The notes under the pieces were generated by a model. It made no database searches and was not told where the DNA came from. It saw only the letters and a program-made list of their open reading frames with translations. The translations under genes and the position numbers were made by a program. Below, piece by piece: positions 44,432 to 54,222 of a stretch of 64,000 nucleotides of DNA. Numbering within the stretch: the first letter of the stretch is position 1; every line of letters starts with the position of its first letter. Origin of the DNA: Winogradskyella algicola. Its GTDB lineage: Bacteria; Bacteroidota; Bacteroidia; Flavobacteriales; Flavobacteriaceae. The DNA lies in assembly GCF_005869935.1 (NCBI RefSeq), contig NZ_SZQF01000005.1:210059-274058 (forward strand), written 5' to 3'.

Positions 44432-46063
44432 TTACGCTACAACACTTAGTTTCTTTTTTTCTTTAACTTCATTTCCTTTTGCCTCAAACTGATTTGAAGT
44501 ATTCTTTTCTCCACCTGCTTTTAAGGCTTTATCACCAGCAAAGAATGTTTTGTGGTCATCACCAAGATCAGAACCTGCCATTCTTTGATGTTTAACGCAA
44601 GACACACCTTTTCTAATTTCTTGACGTTGTACATCTCTTACGTAAGCCAACATGCCATCATTACCAAAATAGCCTTCGGTTAAATCATTCATATGTAATG
44701 CCGTGGTGTGATATGTTGGTAAAGTAATTAAATGGTGAAATATACCAGCTTCTCTAGCACCATCTAACTGAAAAGTCTTAATCTTCTGGTCGGCTCTGTG
44801 ACATAATTCTGTACCATCATACTCTGCGCTCATCAGATTATTTCTATCATAGGCTGTCATATTTTCCCCTTCAGCAAGCATTTCTTCAAAAACCTGATTA
44901 CGGAAATTTAAAGTCCAATTAAATGATGGAGAATTATTATACACCAACTTAGCATTTGGCACCACTTCGCGTACGCGGTTTACCATATGGGCAATTTGTT
45001 TAACGTTTGGTGTAGGTGTTTCAATCCATAATAAATCTGCACCATTTTGTAGACTTGTAATACAATCTAGCACTACTCTATCGATGTTAGAACCATCTTT
45101 AAATTTATACAACCCATTTGGCAATCTAATTGGTCTAACCAGTTTACCATCACGCTTTAATAACACTTCATCTTCTTTTACTTCATCCATTGTAACTTCT
45201 TCAGCATCTACAAACGCCAAATACTTTGAGGCCAAATCACCAGGCTCTTTACTCACTGGCAACTTTTGTGTTAATCCTGCACCTTCAGAATCTGTACGAG
45301 CCACGATAACGCCATCATCTACACCTAACTCTAAAAACGCATAACGTACAGCATTAAGCTTTGCTATAAAATCTTCGTGTGGAACCGTAACCTTTCCATC
45401 TTGATGACCACATTGCTTAGCATCAGATACTTGGTTTTCGATTTGAATAGCACAAGCACCAGCCTGAATCATCTTTTTCGCTAATAAATACGTCGCTTCC
45501 TCATTACCAAAACCAGCATCTATATCTGCAATGATTGGTACAATATGTGTTTCAAAATTATCAATCTCATTTTGCACATCTTCACCATTGGCTTGTCTTC
45601 TAAACAAATCATTAAGCTCTATAGCATCAGCCTGGCGCAAGAAATCATAAATTTCTTCGATTAGTGCTGGTACAGCAGTTTTTTCGTGCATAGATTGGTC
45701 TGGTAATGGTCCAAACTCAGAACGTAATGCAGCAACCATCCAACCCGATAAGTATAAATAACTTTTGCTTGTTGATTTATGGTGTTTTTTTACTGCAATC
45801 ATTTTTTGTTGTGCCACAAACCCATGCCAGCAACCTAAAGATTGTGTATAATTTGAAGAATCAGCATCGTAATCTGCCATATCTTTGCGCATAATAGCTG
45901 CTGTATACTTTGCAATATCTAAACCTGTTTTAAAACGATTTTGAGTTGCCATTCTTGCGGCGCTATCTGGATTGATTGCTGCCCAATTGTTACCAAATTT
46001 TGTTTTTAAATCTTTTACGGTCTGTAAAGCAGAAGCATAATTAGATTGTGATAAATTTTTCAT
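44432..46063 (-). CDS. aceA: Isocitrate lyase
   Basis: Splits isocitrate to glyoxylate and succinate, the first step of the glyoxylate bypass. At 543 residues it belongs to the longer bacterial group (Pseudomonas type) rather than the 430-residue E. coli type. The catalytic signature is KQCGH with Cys218, in place of KKCGH. The start is MKNLSQSNYASALQTVKDLK, and LCHRADQKIKTFQLDGA lies near residue 415. It follows aceB on the same strand with a 76-base gap that contains a hairpin. Confidence 0.96.
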   Translation of the reverse strand: MKNLSQSNYASALQTVKDLKTKFGNNWAAINPDSAARMATQNRFKTGLDIAKYTAAIMRKDMADYDADSSNYTQSLGCWHGFVAQQKMIAVKKHHKSTSKSYLYLSGWMVAALRSEFGPLPDQSMHEKTAVPALIEEIYDFLRQADAIELNDLFRRQANGEDVQNEIDNFETHIVPIIADIDAGFGNEEATYLLAKKMIQAGACAIQIENQVSDAKQCGHQDGKVTVPHEDFIAKLNAVRYAFLELGVDDGVIVARTDSEGAGLTQKLPVSKEPGDLASKYLAFVDAEEVTMDEVKEDEVLLKRDGKLVRPIRLPNGLYKFKDGSNIDRVVLDCITSLQNGADLLWIETPTPNVKQIAHMVNRVREVVPNAKLVYNNSPSFNWTLNFRNQVFEEMLAEGENMTAYDRNNLMSAEYDGTELCHRADQKIKTFQLDGAREAGIFHHLITLPTYHTTALHMNDLTEGYFGNDGMLAYVRDVQRQEIRKGVSCVKHQRMAGSDLGDDHKTFFAGDKALKAGGEKNTSNQFEAKGNEVKEKKKLSVVA

Positions 46064-46103
46064 AATTTTGAAATGTATTAATGATACTTTAGATTTAATA
46101 TAG

Positions 46104-46134
46104 ATCCCGTTTAATGTTGCCGCATTAGCGGGAT
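46104..46134 (-). other. Intercistronic hairpin between aceB and aceA
   Basis: ATCCCG pairs with CGGGAT, extended inside by TAATG and CATTA. On the coding (minus) strand it is preceded by an A-run and not followed by a T-run, so it is more likely an mRNA-processing or stability element than a terminator. Confidence 0.4.
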
Positions 46135-46139
46135 ATTTT

Positions 46140-47738
46140 TTATAATTGTTGATACGCTGAAAGCGTTAAAAATTCTTCAAAATTTTCTTGAGTAACAAGC
46201 TTTTTGAAAAGTTTGATAGCGTCACAGAACTTTGTATCTTTTATCTTGTCCTCACCTACTTCTCTTATGATTTTTTCTACTTCATCATCAAAAATCTCAT
46301 CAAATAAAGCTTTGTTAAATTGACGTCCATCTTCAAGAAGTATTTCATTCTTTAACCATTGCCATACTTGGGTTCTCGATATTTCTGCCGTAGCGGCATC
46401 TTCCATTAAGTTATAAAGTGCCACTGCACCATAGCCTCTGAGCCAAGCTTCCATATATAGTATACCTACATTAATGTTTTTTCTAACACCAGCCTCAGTA
46501 ATTGTACCTTTTGGCAACTCTACCAAATCGGCCACAGTTACCGTGATATCTTCACGCTTTTTGAAGGTTTGATTTGGTGTTGGCATATACTTATCAAATT
46601 CTTTCATGGCCACCTCAACTAAAGCAGGATGTGCTACCCAAGTACCATCGTGCCCATTCTTTGCCTCGCGTTCTTTATCTAATCTTACTTTTTCTAATGC
46701 TGCTTTATTAGCTTCCGGATTGTTTTTAATCGGAATTTGTGCTGCCATTCCACCCATGGCGTGAATACCTCTTTTATGGCAACGTTGAATTACCAAATTA
46801 GAATACGCAGCCATAAAAGGTGTTGTCATTGTTACTTGATCTCTGTTTGGCACTACAAAACCATCGTGATTTCTAAACTTTTTGATGTATGAAAATATAT
46901 AATCCCAACGACCACAGTTTAACCCAACAATATGGTCTTTTAATTCGTAAATAAATTCATCTAACTGAAAACTTGCCGTAATTGTTTCTACAAGCAAGGT
47001 TGCTTTGAAGGTTCCTTGTGGTACACCTAGATAAGCTTGTGCAAATTCAAAGACTTTGTTCCACCAGCGCGCCTCTAAATAATGCTCTAATTTTGGCAGA
47101 TAGAAATATGGTGCTGAGCCTTTTTCCATCAAGGTCTTAGTATTATGAAACACATATAATCCAAAATCTACTAAACTGCCTGACATCTCTTCATTATCAA
47201 CCAATAAATGGCGTTCATTAAGATGTAAACCTCTTGGTCTTACTAAGAGTACTGCTGTTTCTTCATTAAGTGTATAATGCTTACCTCTAGCCTCATCTAC
47301 AAGTTCTATGGTTTTAGTGTTGGCATCCCTGAGGTTGATTTGCCCTTCCATATTATTGGCCCAACTTGGTGCATTGCTATCCTCAAAATCTGCCATAAAA
47401 GTTTTAGCACCAGAATTGAGTGCATTAATTACCATTTTACGATCAACAGGGCCAGTAATTTCTACACGTCTATCTAATAAATCCTCTGGAATTGGAGCTG
47501 CTGTCCAATCAGATTCTCTTACATTTTTTGTTTCCACAGGAAAGGAAGGAAACTTACCTGAATCGAAAATAGCTTGTTGTGCTTCTCTCTGCTTTAATAA
47601 CTCTAATCTATTAGTATTAAATTTTTCATGTAAAGCGATTAAGAACGCTATAGCTTCATCGGTTAAAATTTCTGGGTATCTGTTTTTTACCTCTTGTGCA
47701 AATTGTACTTGCTGCTGATTTGTAACTGAAATTTCCAT
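46140..47738 (-). CDS. aceB: Malate synthase A
   Basis: Condenses glyoxylate with acetyl-CoA to malate, the second glyoxylate-bypass step. It has 532 residues, the normal isoform A length. Signatures are TFMADFEDSNAPSW (near 120), RPRGLHLNE, LLVETITASFQLDEFIYEL and GLNCGRWDYIFSYIKK. It begins the aceB-aceA operon and is divergent from the RamB-like regulator, with a 120-base shared control region that contains a palindrome. Confidence 0.96.
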   Translation of the reverse strand: MEISVTNQQQVQFAQEVKNRYPEILTDEAIAFLIALHEKFNTNRLELLKQREAQQAIFDSGKFPSFPVETKNVRESDWTAAPIPEDLLDRRVEITGPVDRKMVINALNSGAKTFMADFEDSNAPSWANNMEGQINLRDANTKTIELVDEARGKHYTLNEETAVLLVRPRGLHLNERHLLVDNEEMSGSLVDFGLYVFHNTKTLMEKGSAPYFYLPKLEHYLEARWWNKVFEFAQAYLGVPQGTFKATLLVETITASFQLDEFIYELKDHIVGLNCGRWDYIFSYIKKFRNHDGFVVPNRDQVTMTTPFMAAYSNLVIQRCHKRGIHAMGGMAAQIPIKNNPEANKAALEKVRLDKEREAKNGHDGTWVAHPALVEVAMKEFDKYMPTPNQTFKKREDITVTVADLVELPKGTITEAGVRKNINVGILYMEAWLRGYGAVALYNLMEDAATAEISRTQVWQWLKNEILLEDGRQFNKALFDEIFDDEVEKIIREVGEDKIKDTKFCDAIKLFKKLVTQENFEEFLTLSAYQQL

Positions 47739-47789
47739 ATCCTATTGATTTTGATAAAACAATGTTACAACCTATTTTTCAAAAAAACA

Positions 47790-47840
47790 AGCGAACGTTC
47801 GCTATTTTTTTATTTTCGCTAAATAATTAAGTTCGCAAAT
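47790..47840. promoter_or_regulatory. Candidate operator with palindrome and half-sites
   Basis: AGCGAACGTTCGCT (47790-47803) is a perfect 14-base palindrome. Related half-sites follow: TTTCGCTAA (from about 47814) and AGTTCGCAAAT (47830-47840). They lie between divergent aceB and the regulator gene; the last overlaps the regulator's promoter spacer. The regulator beside it is the natural candidate to bind them. Confidence 0.55.
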
Positions 47841-47845
47841 AGTGT

Positions 47846-47853
47846 TATATTTG
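47846..47853 (+). promoter_or_regulatory. -7 box of the regulator promoter
   Basis: TATATTTG fits TAnnTTTG and ends only 5 bases before the ATG at 47859, so the transcript may be leaderless. Confidence 0.5.
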
Positions 47854-47858
47854 TAGAT

Positions 47859-49334
47859 ATGGAACAAGATTATATCAAATTAATTTTCGGGTTAAAACTT
47901 AAGCAAATACGCACAGATCGCGGACTTTCGCTATTTGGACTTTCTAAACTTTCTGGTTTATCCAAGTCTTATCTCAACGAAATTGAAAAAGGAAAAAAAT
48001 ATCCTAAGCCAGATAAAATTTCTGCATTATCGGAACATCTAGAAGTGCCTTATGATGAGTTAGTATCCTTAAAACTCGATAAAAACCTGGCGCCTATTGG
48101 TGAAATTTTGCAATCAAAACTATTGAAAGAAATCCCTTTAGATTTATTTGGTATTCAAGAAAATACGCTGATAGATATTATTTCTAATGCTCCCTCTAAA
48201 GTTACCGCATTTATAAGCACGATTATAGAGATTGCCAATAACTACAATTTTAGTAGAGAAAACTTTTTTCTAGCTTCGGTAAGGTCGTTCCAAGAGGCTA
48301 ACTACAATTATTTCGAAGATTTAGAAGAGCACGTTGTAAAGTTTGCTAAAACGTACCAAATAGACCTTTCTAAAAAAATTACTTCAAAAGAATTGGAAGA
48401 TATTCTTATTGAAGAGTTTGGCTATAACATTAATAACGATGAATTAGAAGCGCATAGCGAGCTTGATAATCTGCGTTCTATTTTTGTTCCTAAAACCAAA
48501 ACCTTGCTAATTACCAAAAGCATTGATGATGCACAACGCGCGTTTATTTACGCAAAGGAACTAGCATATAATTACTTAAATATAAAAGAGCGTTTATACA
48601 CGTTTTCGTGGATAAAATTTGATAATTTCGATAAGGTTTTAAATAATTTCTACGCGTCTTATTTTGCTGGTGCACTCATTATACCTAAAGAAAGTATTGT
48701 CAACAACCTAAAAGATCTATTCAGTAAAAAGCAATTTAAAACTAAAGACTTTGAACACTTATTACAGGAGTACAATGCCTCGCCAGAAAGCATATATCAA
48801 AGATTAACCAATGTACTTCCTAAAGAATTTAAACTCAAAAATTTGTTCTTTTTAAGATTTTCACACAAGAAAGGAACTGATAAGTTTTCACTTAACAAAG
48901 AATTACACTTAGAAAAACAGCAATCACCCAGAGCAAGAGAAACTAATGAACACTATTGCAGAAGATGGGCCTCTATAAAAGTTTTGCAAGCTATTAGCGC
49001 AAACAATTCTGAACATGAGTTTTCTATTCAAATTTCAGATTACGTGGCTGAGGATAAAAAGTACTTGGTACTAGCTTCTGCTACTAAAGACCCTTTTAAA
49101 CAAAACAGTTATCGTAGTATTTCGATAGGTATTCAGCTAAACACACAGCTTCAACGCAAAGTTAATTTCTTAAACCATAAAAGTATTGAATCGCCACACG
49201 TTGGTGTTACTTGCGAGCGTTGCGGTATTATAAATTGCAGCGTAAGACAGTCTCCACCCAAAATATTAGAATCTATAAATAAAGAAGCAAAGACTTCTGA
49301 AGTTGTTCAAAATATTACTCAAAAATATAGCTAA
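47859..49334 (+). CDS. RamB-like XRE transcriptional regulator
   Basis: A 491-residue regulator. An N-terminal XRE helix-turn-helix (about 12-68, GLSLFGLSKLSGLSKSYLNE) is followed by an ImmA/IrrE-like domain (about 180-300) and a DUF2083-like C-terminal part with CERCGIINC. This is the layout of short-chain fatty acid regulators such as RamB and MccR. The peptidase motif H-E-x-x-H is degenerate (AKELAY). Divergence from aceB-aceA points to control of the glyoxylate bypass. The end overlaps the convergent HAD gene by 4 bases. Confidence 0.87.
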   Translation: MEQDYIKLIFGLKLKQIRTDRGLSLFGLSKLSGLSKSYLNEIEKGKKYPKPDKISALSEHLEVPYDELVSLKLDKNLAPIGEILQSKLLKEIPLDLFGIQENTLIDIISNAPSKVTAFISTIIEIANNYNFSRENFFLASVRSFQEANYNYFEDLEEHVVKFAKTYQIDLSKKITSKELEDILIEEFGYNINNDELEAHSELDNLRSIFVPKTKTLLITKSIDDAQRAFIYAKELAYNYLNIKERLYTFSWIKFDNFDKVLNNFYASYFAGALIIPKESIVNNLKDLFSKKQFKTKDFEHLLQEYNASPESIYQRLTNVLPKEFKLKNLFFLRFSHKKGTDKFSLNKELHLEKQQSPRARETNEHYCRRWASIKVLQAISANNSEHEFSIQISDYVAEDKKYLVLASATKDPFKQNSYRSISIGIQLNTQLQRKVNFLNHKSIESPHVGVTCERCGIINCSVRQSPPKILESINKEAKTSEVVQNITQKYS

Positions 49335-49984
49335 ACAAGATTTACAGCTTTCTTATATGCAATTTCTGTAAAATCTGTAATTACCTTATCAGCAAGCGTA
49401 TAATCCTGATGGCTCGAGTGTGGACTTTTAAAACCTACACAATAAATTCCTGCAGAATGAGCTGCCTTAATTCCGTTTGTAGAATCTTCAATAACCATAC
49501 ATTCTGACTTATTGAAGCCTGTAGATTCTGCTGCTTTTAAAAAAATTTCAGGATGAGGTTTTGACTTTTTTAAATCTGCACCGCTGAACTTAGCACTAAA
49601 ATATTGATTAAGGTCAAAACGTTCAAATATTTGCTTTATTCCTGGCATTGAAGCTGAGGAAGCCACAACCAACTCAACACCATTATTATGATAATCTTGT
49701 ATTCGTTCTAAAACACCATCTATGAGGTCTAAATCATCATTCTCAAAGAAGATTTTATAGTGCTTACGCTTCAAACTTACTAAATGTTCTGGTGTTTCCT
49801 TCAAATTGAAATGATCCACTAATCGCTTACAGATATTAATGGTAGACTGTCCTGTGAAAGACGCGTATAAATCTTCATCGACATTAATATTAACATCATC
49901 AAACATGTGGTGATATGCTTTGCGATGTAATGGCTCCGTGTCTACAATAACACCATCCATATCAAATAAAACAGCTTTTAGCAT
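49331..49984 (-). CDS. HAD-superfamily phosphatase, beta-phosphoglucomutase-like
   Basis: A 217-residue HAD enzyme of subfamily I. Motif I is FDMDGVIVDTEPLH, motif II the serine of ASSASM, motif III Lys in KSKPHPEIF, and motif IV IEDSTNGIKAA. The small helical cap lies between motifs I and II. It acts on a sugar phosphate or other small phosphorylated metabolite; the exact one cannot be told. It is monocistronic by its spacing to acs. Confidence 0.88.
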   Translation of the reverse strand: MLKAVLFDMDGVIVDTEPLHRKAYHHMFDDVNINVDEDLYASFTGQSTINICKRLVDHFNLKETPEHLVSLKRKHYKIFFENDDLDLIDGVLERIQDYHNNGVELVVASSASMPGIKQIFERFDLNQYFSAKFSGADLKKSKPHPEIFLKAAESTGFNKSECMVIEDSTNGIKAAHSAGIYCVGFKSPHSSHQDYTLADKVITDFTEIAYKKAVNLV

Positions 49985-50046
49985 AAGAATTTAATTTTCA
50001 GCTAAATTAGAAAAGAAGCTAACAAAAGCAGTAAAAACGTAAAGAA

Positions 50047-50096
50047 AAATCCCAAATTCCGTTGCACACATTTTAATTTTTTGGAATTTGGGATTT
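50047..50096 (-). terminator. Terminator after acs
   Basis: A 14-bp stem (AAATCCCAAATTCC and complement) closes a 22-base loop, and on the minus strand TTTTTC follows. It ends the prpE-acs transcript. Confidence 0.75.
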
Positions 50097-50118
50097 GAAT
50101 ATTAATCTTTAATCTTTT

Positions 50119-52026
50119 TTACAAAACATTATCCATAATATCTTGTACAACTTCTGGGTTTAACAATGTACTTGTATCACCAAGATTACTTGTATCGTTT
50201 GACGCAATTTTTCTTAAAATACGCCTCATGATTTTACCAGATCGCGTTTTAGGTAATCCTGTTGTAAATTGAATTTTATCAAGTTTGGCTATTGGCCCAA
50301 TGCGGTCTGTAATTAATTGATTAATTTCTTTACGAACATTATCATGGTTTCTGTCTTCACCTGTATCTTTTAATGTAATGTAGCCATATAGTGCATTACC
50401 CTTAACATCATGTGGGAAACCAACAATAGCACTCTCTGCCACAGCATTATGCTCGTTAATAGCATCCTCTATCGGTGCAGTACCTAAATTATGACCAGAG
50501 ACGATAATTACATCATCCACTCTACCTGTGATTCTATAATAACCCACTTCGTCTCTCAATGCTCCATCACCTGTAAAATACATGTTTTCAAAAGCGGAAA
50601 AATAGGTGTCCTTATAGCGTTGATGATTTCCCCAAATAGTACGTGCCATGGATGGCCAAGGGAATTTTATACAAAGTCTACCATCAACCTGATTACCTTT
50701 AATTTCCTTTCCATTTTCATCCATTAAAGCTGGCTGAATGCCAATAAATGGTAAGGTTGCGTAAGTGGGTTTAGTTGGTGTTGAAAAAGGTATGGGCGTA
50801 ATCATAATTCCGCCGGTTTCAGTTTGCCACCAAGTGTCTACAATAGGGCTTTTCTTTTTACCAACATTATCATTGTACCAATGCCATGCTTCTTCATTAA
50901 TAGGCTCACCTACAGATCCTAAAACTTTGAGCGATGATAAATCGTATTTTTCTACAAGTTCAGTGCCATGCTTAGCTAAAGCTCTAATAGCAGTTGGTGC
51001 TGTATAGAATTGATTAACTTTATGTTTTTCTACAATATCCCAAAAACGTCCAAAATCGGGATAACTTGGCACACCTTCAAACATTACGGTTGTGGCACCA
51101 TTACATAAAGGGCCATAAACTATATAACTGTGTCCTGTAATCCAACCTATATCAGCCGTACACCAATAGACGTCTTCTTCTCTGTACTGAAATACATTTT
51201 TAAACGTATACGCAGAATAGACCATGTAACCACCTGTAGTATGTAACATGCCTTTTGGCATTCCTGTAGAACCTGAAGTATATAAAATGAATAATGGATC
51301 TTCAGCATCCATAATGGTTGCGGTTAAATCATTATAAGCTTCATCTAATAATGGCTGCAGCCACTCATCACGGCCTTCTTTCATGTTTATGTCTGAATTG
51401 ATACGTTTAGCTACCAAAACAGATTCTACACCTGGACAATCTTCTAAAGCTTCGTCAACAATACCTTTTAAATCTATTGTTTTTGCGCCTCTGTAAGACC
51501 CATCTGATGTTAATACCATCTTAGCATCACAATCATTTATACGTGTTGAAAGTGCAGTAGCAGAAAATCCTGCAAATACCACAGAGTGTACAGCTCCAAT
51601 GCGTGCACAAGCCAATACAGAAACCGCCAATTCTGGAATCATAGGTAGGTAAATACAAACGCGGTCACCCTTCTTAATACCTTTATCTAAGAGCACGTTG
51701 GCAAACTTACAAACACGCTCGTGCAACTGCTTATAAGTAATATGTTCTGCTGGCTCGTTAGGATCATTCGGCTCAAATAAAATAGCGGTCTTATCGCCTC
51801 TTGTGTGCAAATGTCTGTCGATACAGTTTTCTGTAATATTTAGTTTTGCGCCTTCAAACCATTTAATTTCTGGTTTTGTAAAATCCCAACTTAAAACATT
51901 GTCCCATTTTTTGCGCCACACAAAGTGTTCTTCAGCAATTTCTTCCCAAAACGATTCTGGATTTCTTACTGATTTTCTGTAAACTTGAAAGTACTCTTCA
52001 AAGTGTTTGATATGATAATTACTCAT
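50119..52026 (-). CDS. acs: Acetyl-CoA synthetase
   Basis: Activates acetate to acetyl-CoA through acetyl-AMP. It has 635 residues, the normal length. Visible are the P-loop TSGSTGMPKG (near residue 250), WWQTETGG (near 400), YFTGDGA and the C-terminal PKTRSGKIMRR, whose lysine is the usual regulatory acetylation site in Acs. The start overlaps the end of prpE by 8 bases, so the two synthetases are coupled. It feeds acetyl-CoA to AceB and the citrate cycle. Confidence 0.95.
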   Translation of the reverse strand: MSNYHIKHFEEYFQVYRKSVRNPESFWEEIAEEHFVWRKKWDNVLSWDFTKPEIKWFEGAKLNITENCIDRHLHTRGDKTAILFEPNDPNEPAEHITYKQLHERVCKFANVLLDKGIKKGDRVCIYLPMIPELAVSVLACARIGAVHSVVFAGFSATALSTRINDCDAKMVLTSDGSYRGAKTIDLKGIVDEALEDCPGVESVLVAKRINSDINMKEGRDEWLQPLLDEAYNDLTATIMDAEDPLFILYTSGSTGMPKGMLHTTGGYMVYSAYTFKNVFQYREEDVYWCTADIGWITGHSYIVYGPLCNGATTVMFEGVPSYPDFGRFWDIVEKHKVNQFYTAPTAIRALAKHGTELVEKYDLSSLKVLGSVGEPINEEAWHWYNDNVGKKKSPIVDTWWQTETGGIMITPIPFSTPTKPTYATLPFIGIQPALMDENGKEIKGNQVDGRLCIKFPWPSMARTIWGNHQRYKDTYFSAFENMYFTGDGALRDEVGYYRITGRVDDVIIVSGHNLGTAPIEDAINEHNAVAESAIVGFPHDVKGNALYGYITLKDTGEDRNHDNVRKEINQLITDRIGPIAKLDKIQFTTGLPKTRSGKIMRRILRKIASNDTSNLGDTSTLLNPEVVQDIMDNVL

Positions 52027-53932
52027 GATTGATTATGTTTTTATGTATTCCTATTTGATTTTTTTTATAAACTGATTCTATTTCTGGTATTATAGCAATA
52101 TCGTCTATTGTAGATGGCACATTGTACTCTAAATCGTCTGAAATATGCCTTAACAATTTACGAAGAATTTTACCAGATCTTGTTTTTGGCAATCGCTTAA
52201 CTACAAAGACATCTTTAAAAGCCGCAACAGCACCAATTTCGTGACGTACGTCTTGTATAATTTCTTTAGAAATTTCATGCTCTTCTGCGTGTTCACCAGA
52301 TTTAAGAACAATTAACCCAAGAGGTTTTTGACCTTTAATATCGCAGTGTATACCAAAAACCGCACACTCAGCCACAGATTTATGAGACGCTACAATTTCT
52401 TCCATCTCTGCAGTAGATAAACGATGACCTGCTACGTTAATAATATCGTCTACACGACCAGTAATAAACACATAGCCATCTTCATCTTTGTAACCTCCAT
52501 CTCCAGAAAAATAATATCCTGGAAATTTATTGAGATAACCATTTTTAAACCGTTCTGGATTTTCCCAAAGGTTTAATAATGTTCCTGGTGGTAAGGGTAA
52601 TTTTACAGCTACATAACCTTCTACTCCTGCAGCTACTTCTCTTCCTTCTTCACTTAATATTTGAATATCGTATCCACAAACTGGTAATGATGCCGAGCCT
52701 GGTTTTACTTCCATAAGTTCTACTCCTACCATATTGGCCAACATTGGCCAACCACTTTCAGTTTGCCACCAATGATCTATAACAGGAACTTGTAAGTGCT
52801 GTTCTGTCCATCGTAAAGTGGACACATCACAACGCTCACCTGCTAAAAACTGATATTTTAGAGAACTTATATCATACTTCTTAATAAATTCTCCATTAGG
52901 ATCTTCTTTTTTTATAGCGCGTATTGCTGTTGGAGCGGTAAACATTACCTTTACTTTATGCTCGCTAATAATTCGCCAAAAGGTTGAGGCATCTGGTGTT
53001 TTAATTGGTTTACCTTCAAACAAAACAGTTGTATTTCTGTTTAATAAAGGGCCATATGCAATGTAACTATGACCTACAACCCAACCAACATCGCTTGCAG
53101 CCCAGTACACATCACCTTCTTCAACTCCATAAACATGTTTCATAGAGAATTTTAGTGCAGTGGCATAACCGCCTGTATCTCTAATAATTCCTTTAGGTTT
53201 TCCGGTTGTTCCAGATGTGTATAAGATATAAGATGGATGATTAGACTCTACTTCAACTGGCTCTATTGCATCTGATTTTAAAACCAACTCAGCATAATCT
53301 ATATCTCTTTTTTGATGAGGAATTTCAACACCTAATTGCCTGTCAAATACAATAACATGTTCTGGTTTATGAGATGCTAGTGTTATAGCTTCATCTACGA
53401 AAGGTTTATAAGGAATTATACGCTTTATCTCCACACCATTTGAAGCTGTAATGATGGCTTTAGGTTTACAGTCGTCTATTCTTATTGCCAATTCGTGAGG
53501 TGCAAAACCACCAAAAACCACAGAATGAATAACACCTATACGAGCACATGCCAACATAGCAAATAAAGCTTGTGGAATCATAGGCATGTAAATAACACAA
53601 GTATCGCCTTTTTGTAGTCCAAGTGCTTGTAAACCACCTGCAAGTTTAGAAACTTCAGTGTGCAGTTTATTATACGTGATGTGTTGTTTTCTATTGGTTA
53701 CTGGTGAATCATAAATAATGGCATTTTGCTCACCATAGCCATCTTTTATGTGCTTATCTATACACAAATAGCTGAGATTTAATGTTCCATCTTTAAACCA
53801 TTGTGGATAATTATACTTGTCAGTACCTAGTATTTTTGATGGAGCTTTATACCACTCTAACTGCTCGGCTTGCTTTTTCCAAAAGGCTTCAGGATGGTTT
53901 ATACTTTCTAAATAAATATCTTGATAATTCAT
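52019..53932 (-). CDS. prpE: Propionyl-CoA synthetase-like enzyme
   Basis: A 637-residue acyl-CoA synthetase of the AMP-forming family, paralogous to the following acs. The start YLESINHPEAFWKKQAEQLEWYK and length fit the PrpE group. It holds the P-loop TSGTTGKPKG, WWQTESGWP (Trp where Acs has Gly, seen in PrpE-type enzymes) and the C-terminal PKTRSGKILRK. It probably activates propionate or other short acids. The gene overlaps the 53929 gene upstream by 4 bases and acs downstream by 8. Confidence 0.88.
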   Translation of the reverse strand: MNYQDIYLESINHPEAFWKKQAEQLEWYKAPSKILGTDKYNYPQWFKDGTLNLSYLCIDKHIKDGYGEQNAIIYDSPVTNRKQHITYNKLHTEVSKLAGGLQALGLQKGDTCVIYMPMIPQALFAMLACARIGVIHSVVFGGFAPHELAIRIDDCKPKAIITASNGVEIKRIIPYKPFVDEAITLASHKPEHVIVFDRQLGVEIPHQKRDIDYAELVLKSDAIEPVEVESNHPSYILYTSGTTGKPKGIIRDTGGYATALKFSMKHVYGVEEGDVYWAASDVGWVVGHSYIAYGPLLNRNTTVLFEGKPIKTPDASTFWRIISEHKVKVMFTAPTAIRAIKKEDPNGEFIKKYDISSLKYQFLAGERCDVSTLRWTEQHLQVPVIDHWWQTESGWPMLANMVGVELMEVKPGSASLPVCGYDIQILSEEGREVAAGVEGYVAVKLPLPPGTLLNLWENPERFKNGYLNKFPGYYFSGDGGYKDEDGYVFITGRVDDIINVAGHRLSTAEMEEIVASHKSVAECAVFGIHCDIKGQKPLGLIVLKSGEHAEEHEISKEIIQDVRHEIGAVAAFKDVFVVKRLPKTRSGKILRKLLRHISDDLEYNVPSTIDDIAIIPEIESVYKKNQIGIHKNIINHE

Positions 53933-54156
53933 GGTTTGACTTTTTTAGAATTAAACAAACCAAACCAATTGGGATTCAACACTTTCAGCTTTATCAAAGC
54001 CCAAAGAATTACCACAAAGCAAATACCCATTACAAGCGACTCTATTGGACCTGTTGCTGTTTCACTTTCTAATTTAAAACGGAAATATAAGGTTACTAAA
54101 ACGTATATACTGATTATAATATCAGACGCTAAAGCATTGATACGAAGATGTTTCAT
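53929..54156 (-). CDS. Small membrane protein upstream of prpE
   Basis: ATG at 54156 gives 75 residues: MKHLRINALASDIIISIYVL, two hydrophobic segments (about 11-26 and 40-57), then LNPNWFGLFNSKKVKP. A TTG 19 codons upstream would add a basic extension without support. The stop overlaps the prpE start (ATGA), which argues that it is a real gene of the acid-activation operon. I recognise no family. Confidence 0.6.
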   Translation of the reverse strand: MKHLRINALASDIIISIYVLVTLYFRFKLESETATGPIESLVMGICFVVILWALIKLKVLNPNWFGLFNSKKVKP

Positions 54157-54180
54157 TTTTGTTTTACTTTGATTAAACTT

Positions 54181-54194
54181 AGTTCGTTTGCACA
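54181..54194. promoter_or_regulatory. Possible operator half-site before the prpE-acs operon
   Basis: AGTTCGTTTGCACA resembles the AGTTCGCAAAT half-site beside aceB. It lies 25 bases upstream of the 54156 start. Single, weak site. Confidence 0.25.
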
Positions 54195-54222
54195 CAAAAC
54201 CAATGTTTAACAAAGTGAAACC

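Noticed and set aside
47308..47718. 136-codon open frame antisense to aceB
   Set aside because: Antisense to a well-conserved enzyme and without features of its own.
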